Assembly (NCBI RefSeq): GCF_032854445.1
Contig: NW_027018230.1
Coordinates: 1-53,817, forward strand
Reading direction: 5' to 3'
Source: Liolophura sinensis
Taxonomy: Eukaryota; Mollusca; Polyplacophora; Chitonida; Chitonidae
Length of the DNA stretch: 53,817 nucleotides
Below, piece by piece: positions 48,275-53,817 of the stretch (the first letter of the stretch is position 1; each line of letters starts with the position of its first letter). The notes under the pieces are model-generated. The model had not been told where the DNA came from. It ran no database searches and worked only from the letters and a program-made list of their open reading frames with translations. The translations under genes were made by a program, and so were the position numbers.

Positions 48275-48822
48275 AAAGACTTGACGTCTTCAGGGCTACC
48301 GAAGGGCACATAACTTATAATCAAAAGTTGACTATAGTAATGACCAGTCGCGATATTACATAGTAAATGTAGCCGAATTTAATTAGCAAAAAGCCCAGGC
48401 AAAAATCCCAAAGTGGAAAAACTGTTCCAATACTGCTGGTAAGAAGCTAATCCGACGTATTTTGTGACGAGAAATCGAATGGTGCAAACCGCGTTGCTCT
48501 CCGACCAATACTTTTGGCTGTAGCGACAATTGAATGAGCATTTATGTGAAAATCACGTGCCTAACAACGGCTCTTACTCCATGGAAACCAAGGAAATTTG
48601 CAATTTTTCAACAGCTGGAGATGCCTGGCCCAATTGCGCATCTTTTGGCACCTTATTGATGTGGGTCAGTGTTTAATTGTACTTTTTACAGCAGACTGTA
48701 TCAAGTACCTTGTGTTTTTTATATACAAATGGTGTGGTTTTTCAACATGTAGATAAAGACATTGAGTTTGTCTTCGACTTAGAAGTAAGACAATTGCTGG
48801 ATGAGTTAAATGGGCTTGGCCC
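48275..48822 (+). repeat. Reference full-length monomer, domain III type (548 bp)
   Basis: This is a representative of the right-hand subfamily. Diagnostic sites are GCGATATTACATAG in place of GCGATGGTACA, GCCGAATTTAATTAGC in place of GCCGATTTCAATTAGC, and CACGTGCCTAACAACGG in place of ACGTGCCCAGCAACGG. It also has CAGTGTTTAATTG where many other units read CAGTGTTCAATTG; the TAA this creates closes the otherwise open plus-strand frame. Many sister units also read CAACACTTATGG with AGCTACAATTG in place of CAATACTTTTGG with AGCGACAATTG. Confidence 0.88.
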
Positions 48823-50547
48823 AAAGATTTGACGTCTTCTGGGCTACCTAAGGGCACATAACTTATAATCAAAAGTTGACAATAGAAATGACCAGTCGCG
48901 ATATTACATAGTAAATGTAGCCGATTTCAATTAGCAAAAAGCCCAGGCAAAAATCCAAAAGTGGAAAAACTGTTCCAATACTGCTGGTAAGAAGCTAATC
49001 CGACGTATTTTGTGACGAGAAATCGAATGGTGCAAACCGCGTTGCTCTCCGACCAATACTTTTGGCTGTAGCGACAATTGAATTAGCATTTATGTGAAAA
49101 TCTATGCCCAGCAACGGCTCTTACTCCATGGAAACCAAGGAAATTTGCAATTTTTCAACAGCTGGAGATGCCTGGCCCAATTGCGCATCTTTTGGCACCT
49201 TATTGATGTGGGTCAGTGTTCAATTGTACTTTTTACAGCAGACTGTATCAAGTACCTTTTTGTTTTTATATACAAATGGTGTGGTTTTCCAACTTGTAGA
49301 TAAAGACATTGAGTTTGTCTTCGACTTAGAAGTAAGACAATTGCTGGATGAGTTAAATGGGCTTGACCCAAAGATTTGACGTCTTCTGGGCTACCGAAGG
49401 GCACATAACTTATAATCAAAAGTTGAATATAGTAATGACCAGTCGCGATATTACATAGTAAATGTAGCCAAATTGAATTAGCAAAAAGCCCAGGCAAAAA
49501 TCCAAAAGTGGAAAAACTGTTCCAATGCTGCTGGTAAGAGGCTAATCCGACGTATTTTGTGACGAGAAATCGAATGGTGCAAACCGCGTTGCTCTCCGAC
49601 CAATACTTTTGGCTGTAGCGACAATTGAATGAGCATTTATGTGAAAATCACGTGCCTAACAACGGCTCTTACTCCATGGAAACCAAGGAAATTTGCAATT
49701 TTTCAACAGCTGGAGATGCCTGGCCCAATTCCGCATCTTTTGGCACCTGATTGATGTGGGTCAGTGTTCAATTGTACTTTTTACAGCAGACTGTATCAAG
49801 TACCTTGTTGTTTTTATATACAAATGGTGTGGTTTTTCAACATGTAGATAAAGACATTGAGTTTGTCTTCGACTTAGAAGTAAGACAATTGCTGGATGAG
49901 TTAAATGGGCTTGGCCCAAAGATTTGACGTCTTCTGGGCTACCGAAGGGCACATAACTTATAATCAAAAGTTGAATATAGTAATGACCAGTCGCGATATT
50001 ACATAGTAAATGTAGCCGAATTTAATTAGCAAAAAGCCCAGGCAAAAATCCAAAAGTGGAAAAACTGTTCCAATGCTGCTGGTAAGAGGCTAATCCGACG
50101 TATTTTCTGACGAGAAATCGAATGGTGCAAACCGCGTTGCTCTCCGACAAACACTTATGGCTGTAGCTACAATTGAATGAGCATTTATGTGAAAATCACG
50201 TGCCTAACAACGGCTCTTACTCCATGGAAACCAAGGAAATTTGCAATTTTTCAACAGCTGGAGATGCCTGGCCCAATTCCGCATCTTTTTGCACCTTATT
50301 GATGTGGGTCAGTGTTTAGTTGTGCTTTTTACAGGAGACTGTATCAAGTACCTTGTGTTTTTTATATACAAATGCTGTGGTTTTTCAACATGTAGATAAA
50401 GACATTGAGTTTGTCTTCGACTTAGAAGTAAGACAATTGCTGGATGAGTTAAATGGGATTGGCCCAAAGATTTGACGTCTTCTGGGCTACCGAAGGGCAC
50501 ATAACTTATAATCAAAAGTTGAATATAGTAATGACCAGTCGCGATAT

Positions 50548-53226
50548 TACATAGTAAATGTAGTGGATTTGAATCAGCAAAAAAATTAGGCAAAAATCCA
50601 AAAGTGGAAAAACTGTTCCAATGCTGCTGGTAAGAGGCTAATCCGACGTATTTTGTGACGAGAAATCGAATGGTGCAAACCGCGTTGCTCTCCGACCAAC
50701 ACTTATGGTTGTAGCTACAATTGAATGAGCATTTATGTGAAAATCATGTGCCTAACAACGGCTCTTACTCCATGGAAACCAAGGAAATTTGCAATTTTTC
50801 AACAGCTGGAGATGCCTGGCCCAATTCCGCATCTTTTTGCACCTTATTGATGTGGGTCAGTGTTTAATTGTACTTTTTACAGCAGACTGTATCAAGTACC
50901 TTGTGTTTTTTATATACAAATGGTGTGGTTTTTCAACATGTAGATAAAGACATTGAGTTTGTCTTCGACTTAGAAGTAAGACAATTGCTGGATGAGTTAA
51001 ATGGGCTTGGCCCAAAGATTTGACGTCTTCTGGGCTACCGAAGGGCACATAACTTATAATTAAAAGTTGAATATAGTAATGACCAGTCGCGATATTACAT
51101 AAAATATGTAGCCGAATTTAATTAGCAAAAAGCCCAGGCAAAAATCCCAAAGTGGAAAAACTGTTCCAATGCTGCTGGTAAGAGGCTAATCCGACGTATT
51201 TTGTGACGAGAAATCGAATGGTGCAAACCGCGTTGCTCTCCGACCAATACTGTTGGCTGTAGCGACAATTGAATGAGCATTTATGTGAAAATCACGTGCC
51301 TAACAACGGCTCTTACTCCATGGAAACCAAGGAAATTTGCAATTTTTCAACAGCTGGAGATGCCTGGCCCAATTGCGCATCTTTTGGCACCTTATTGATG
51401 TGGGTCAGTGTTTAATTGTACTTTTTACAGCAGACTGTATCAAGTACCTTGTGTTTTTTATATACAAATGGTGTGGTTTTTCAACATGTAGATAAAGACA
51501 TTGAGTTTGTCTTCGACTTAGAAGTAAGACAATTGCTGGATGAGTTAAATGGGCTTGGCCCAAAGATTTGACGTCTTCTGGGCTACCGAAGGGCACATAA
51601 CTTATAATCAAAAGTTGAATATAATAATGACCAGTCGCGATATTACATAGTAAATGTAGCCGAATTTAATTAGCAAAAAGCCCAGGCAAAAATCCAAAAG
51701 TGGAAAAACTGTTCCAATGCTGCTGGTAAGAGGCTAATCCGACGTATTTTGTGACGAGAAATCGAATGGTGCAAACCGCGTTGCTCTCCGACCAACACTT
51801 ATGGTTGTAGCTACAATTGAATGAGCATTTATGTGAAAATCACGTGCCTAACAACGGCTCTTACTCCGTGCAAACCAAGGAAATTTGCAATTTTTCAACA
51901 GCTGGAGATGCCTGGCCCAATTGCGCATCTTTTGGCACCTTATTGATGTGGGTCAGTGTTTAATTATACTTTTTACAGCAGACTGTATCAAGTACCTTGT
52001 GTTTTTTATATACAAATGGTGTGGTTTTTTCAACATGTAGATAAAGACATTGAGTTTGTCTTCGACTTAGAAGTAAGACAATTGCTGGATGAGTTAAATG
52101 GGCTTGGCCCAAAGATTTGACGTCTTCTGGGCTACCGAAGGGCACATAACTTATAATCAAAAGTTGACTATAGTAATGACCAGTCGCGATATTACATAGT
52201 AAATGTAGCCGAATTTAATTAGCAAAAAGCCCAGGCAAAAATCCAAAAGTGGTAAAACTGTTCCAATACTGCTGGTAAGAAGCTAATCCGACGTATTTTG
52301 TGACGAGAAATCGAATGGTGCAAACCGCGTTGCTCTCCGACCAATACTTTTGGCTGTAGCGACAATTGAATGAGCATTTATGTGAAAATCACGTGACCAG
52401 CAACGCCTCTTACTCCATGGAAACCAAGGAAATTTGCAATTTTCAACAGCTGGAGATGCCTGGCCCAATTGCGCATCTTTTGGCACCTTATTGATGTGGG
52501 TCAGTGTTTAATTGTACTTTTTACAGCAGAGTGTATCAAGTACCTTGTGTTTTTTATATACAAATGGTGTGGTTTTTCAACATGTAGATAAAGACATTGA
52601 GTTTGTCTTCGACTTAGAAGTAAGACAATTGCTGGATGAGTTAAATGGGATTGGCCCAAAGATTTGACGTCTTCTGGGCTACCGAAGGGCACATAACTTA
52701 TAATCAAAAGTTGAATATAGTAATGACCAGTCGCGATATTACATAGTAAATGTAGCCGAATTTAATTAGCAAAAAGCCCAAGCAAAAATCCAAAAGTGGT
52801 AAAACTGTTCCAATGCTGCTGGTAAGAGGCTTAATCCGACGTATTTTGTGACGAGAAATCGAATGGTGCAAACCGCGTTGCTCTCCGACCAACACTTATG
52901 GCTGTAGCTACAATTGAATGAGCATTTATGTGAAAATCACGTGCCTAACAACGGCTCTTACTCCATGGAAACCAAGGAAATTTGCAATTTTTCAACAGCT
53001 GGAGATGCCTGGCCCAATTGCGCATCTTTTGGCACCTTATTGATGTGGGTCAGTGTTTAATTGTACTTTTTACAGCAGAGTGTATCAAGTACCTTGTGTT
53101 TTTTATATACAAATGGTGTGGTTTTTCAACATGTAGATAAAGACATTGAGTTTGTCTTCGACTTAGAAGTAAGACAATTGCTGGATGAGTTAAATGGGCT
53201 TGGCCCAAAGATTTGACGTCTTCTGG
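50548..53226 (+). repeat. Duplicated block V, copy 2 (about 2.7 kb)
   Basis: This is the counterpart of 43425-46103, with every listed marker in the same order (TAGTGGATTTGAATCAGC about 50561, ACTCCGTGCAAACC about 51864, CCAGCAACGCCTC about 52396, GCAGAGTGTATC 52528 and 53075). It differs by a few single-base indels, for example TTTTTTCAAC near 52025 and AGGCTTAATCC near 52829. The shared block ends at the switch to domain II-type sequence. Confidence 0.9.
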
Positions 53227-53817
53227 ACTACCGAAGGGCACATAACTTATAATCAAAAGTTGACTATAGTAATGACCAGTCGCGATGGTACATTGTAAAT
53301 GTAGCCGATTTCAAATAGCAAAAAGACCAGGCAAAAATCCAAAAGTGGAAAACCTGTTCCAATGCTGCTGGTAAGAGGCTAATCCGACGTATTTTGTGAC
53401 GAGAAATCGAATGGTGCAAACCGCGTTGCTCTCCGGCCAATACTTTTGGCTGTAGCGACAATTGAATGAGAATTTATGTGAAAGTTACGTGCCCAGCAAC
53501 GGCTCTTACTCCATGGAAACCAAGGAAATTTGCAATTTTTCAACAGCTGGAGATGCCTGGCCCAATTGCGCATCTTTTGGCACCTTATTGATGTTTGTCA
53601 GTGTTCAATTGTACTTTTTACAGCAGACTGTATCAAGTACCTTGTGTTTTTTATATACAAATGGTGTGGTTTTTCAACATGTAGATAAAGACATTGAGTT
53701 TGTCTTCGACTTAGAAGTAAGACAATTGCTGGATGAGTTAAATGGGCTTGGCCCAAAGATTTGACGTCTTCTGGGGTACCAAAGGGCACATAACTTATAA
53801 TCAAAAGTTGAATATAA
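53207..53817 (+). repeat. Return to domain II monomer type at right edge
   Basis: From about 53224 the sequence has GGACTACCG, TTGACTATAG, GGTACATTGTAAATG, TTTCAAATAGC, GAAAACCTG, CTCCGGCCAAT, AAAGTTACGTG, TTGATGTTTGTC and GGGGTACCAAAGGGC. This is the same string of variants as 26897-27507 and 34024-34634, with no difference noticed over about 610 bp. The switch from the domain III block is abrupt and falls at a monomer-equivalent position. Confidence 0.87.

Larger units (their letters stand above)
36216..53206 (+). repeat. Domain III: 31 monomers of the GCGATATTACATAG subfamily
   Basis: Almost all units share GCGATATTACATAG, GCCGAATTTAATTAGC and AAAAAGCCCAGGC or AAAAAGCCCAAGC. Most also carry GTGCCTAACAACGG or GTGACCAGCAACGG. 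They are more alike than domain II units. Sub-variants are CAACACTTATGG with AGCTACAATTG; CCTTGTTGTTTTTATATAC in place of CCTTGTGTTTTTTATATAC (for example 41583, 42682, 46519, 47067, 49807); and a hairpin-extending change near five sites. The same subfamily appears as single units inside domain II (around 24783 and 29168). Confidence 0.88.
1..53817 (+). repeat. Satellite DNA array, 548-bp monomer, about 101 tandem units
   Basis: The whole window is a head-to-tail tandem repeat. The anchor AAAGATTTGACGT (sometimes altered by one to three bases) recurs at a nearly constant 548 bp, for example at 13744, 14292, 14840, 15388, 15936 and on to 53755. Exceptions are 340-bp truncated units in the first 13.2 kb and occasional 546-551-bp units. 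All units share one orientation; no inversion, unique spacer or transposon interrupts them. The array begins inside a monomer and ends 63 bases into one, so it continues beyond the window on both sides. Neighbouring units differ mostly by substitutions that recur in groups of monomers, which is the mark of higher-order structure. A gene-free array of this kind is eukaryotic satellite DNA; its chromosomal position (centromeric, pericentromeric or subtelomeric) cannot be told from sequence alone. I do not recognise the family. Confidence 0.98.

Noticed and set aside
1-53817. CRISPR array
   Set aside because: The repeating unit is 548 bp with no short repeat/variable spacer alternation and no cas-like gene.

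Overview
The window is one uninterrupted satellite DNA array. It holds about 101 head-to-tail units of a 548-bp monomer, all in the same orientation, running off both ends of the window. I found no protein-coding gene, RNA gene, transposon, CRISPR array or other unique sequence. A long gene-free array of a >500-bp monomer with higher-order structure is typical of eukaryotic heterochromatin (centromeric, pericentromeric or subtelomeric). The sequence does not let me name the species. One monomer counted by hand is about 39% GC.

Layout, phased on the anchor AAAGATTTGACGT present in nearly every unit. Domain I (1-13195) is a higher-order repeat (HOR) of 3078 bp: five near-full monomers (A, B, C, D, E) plus a 340-bp truncated monomer T that lacks 208 bp. 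Four copies and one partial copy are present. They fall into two variants in the order beta, alpha, alpha, beta, partial alpha. Domain II (13196-36215, 42 units) is a mosaic of full-length monomers. It contains a 4-monomer HOR (15388-22511), then multi-monomer blocks repeated at offsets of 8, 11 and 13 units. Domain III (36216-53206, 31 units) is a more homogeneous subfamily marked by GCCGAATTTAATTAGC and GTGCCTAACAACGG. It carries a 2.7-kb block repeated 13 units apart. At 53207 the array switches abruptly back to a domain II monomer type.

The first ~8 kb carries many scattered single-base insertions and deletions that fade to almost none further in. This looks like poorly polished sequence near a contig end rather than biology, so unit lengths there should be treated with caution.

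The biology is array evolution: unequal exchange, block duplication, gene-conversion-like patches, and hairpin-associated clustered substitutions. No encoded system was found. Open reading frames of 60-100 codons recur in every monomer on both strands, but they are by-products of low divergence between copies.
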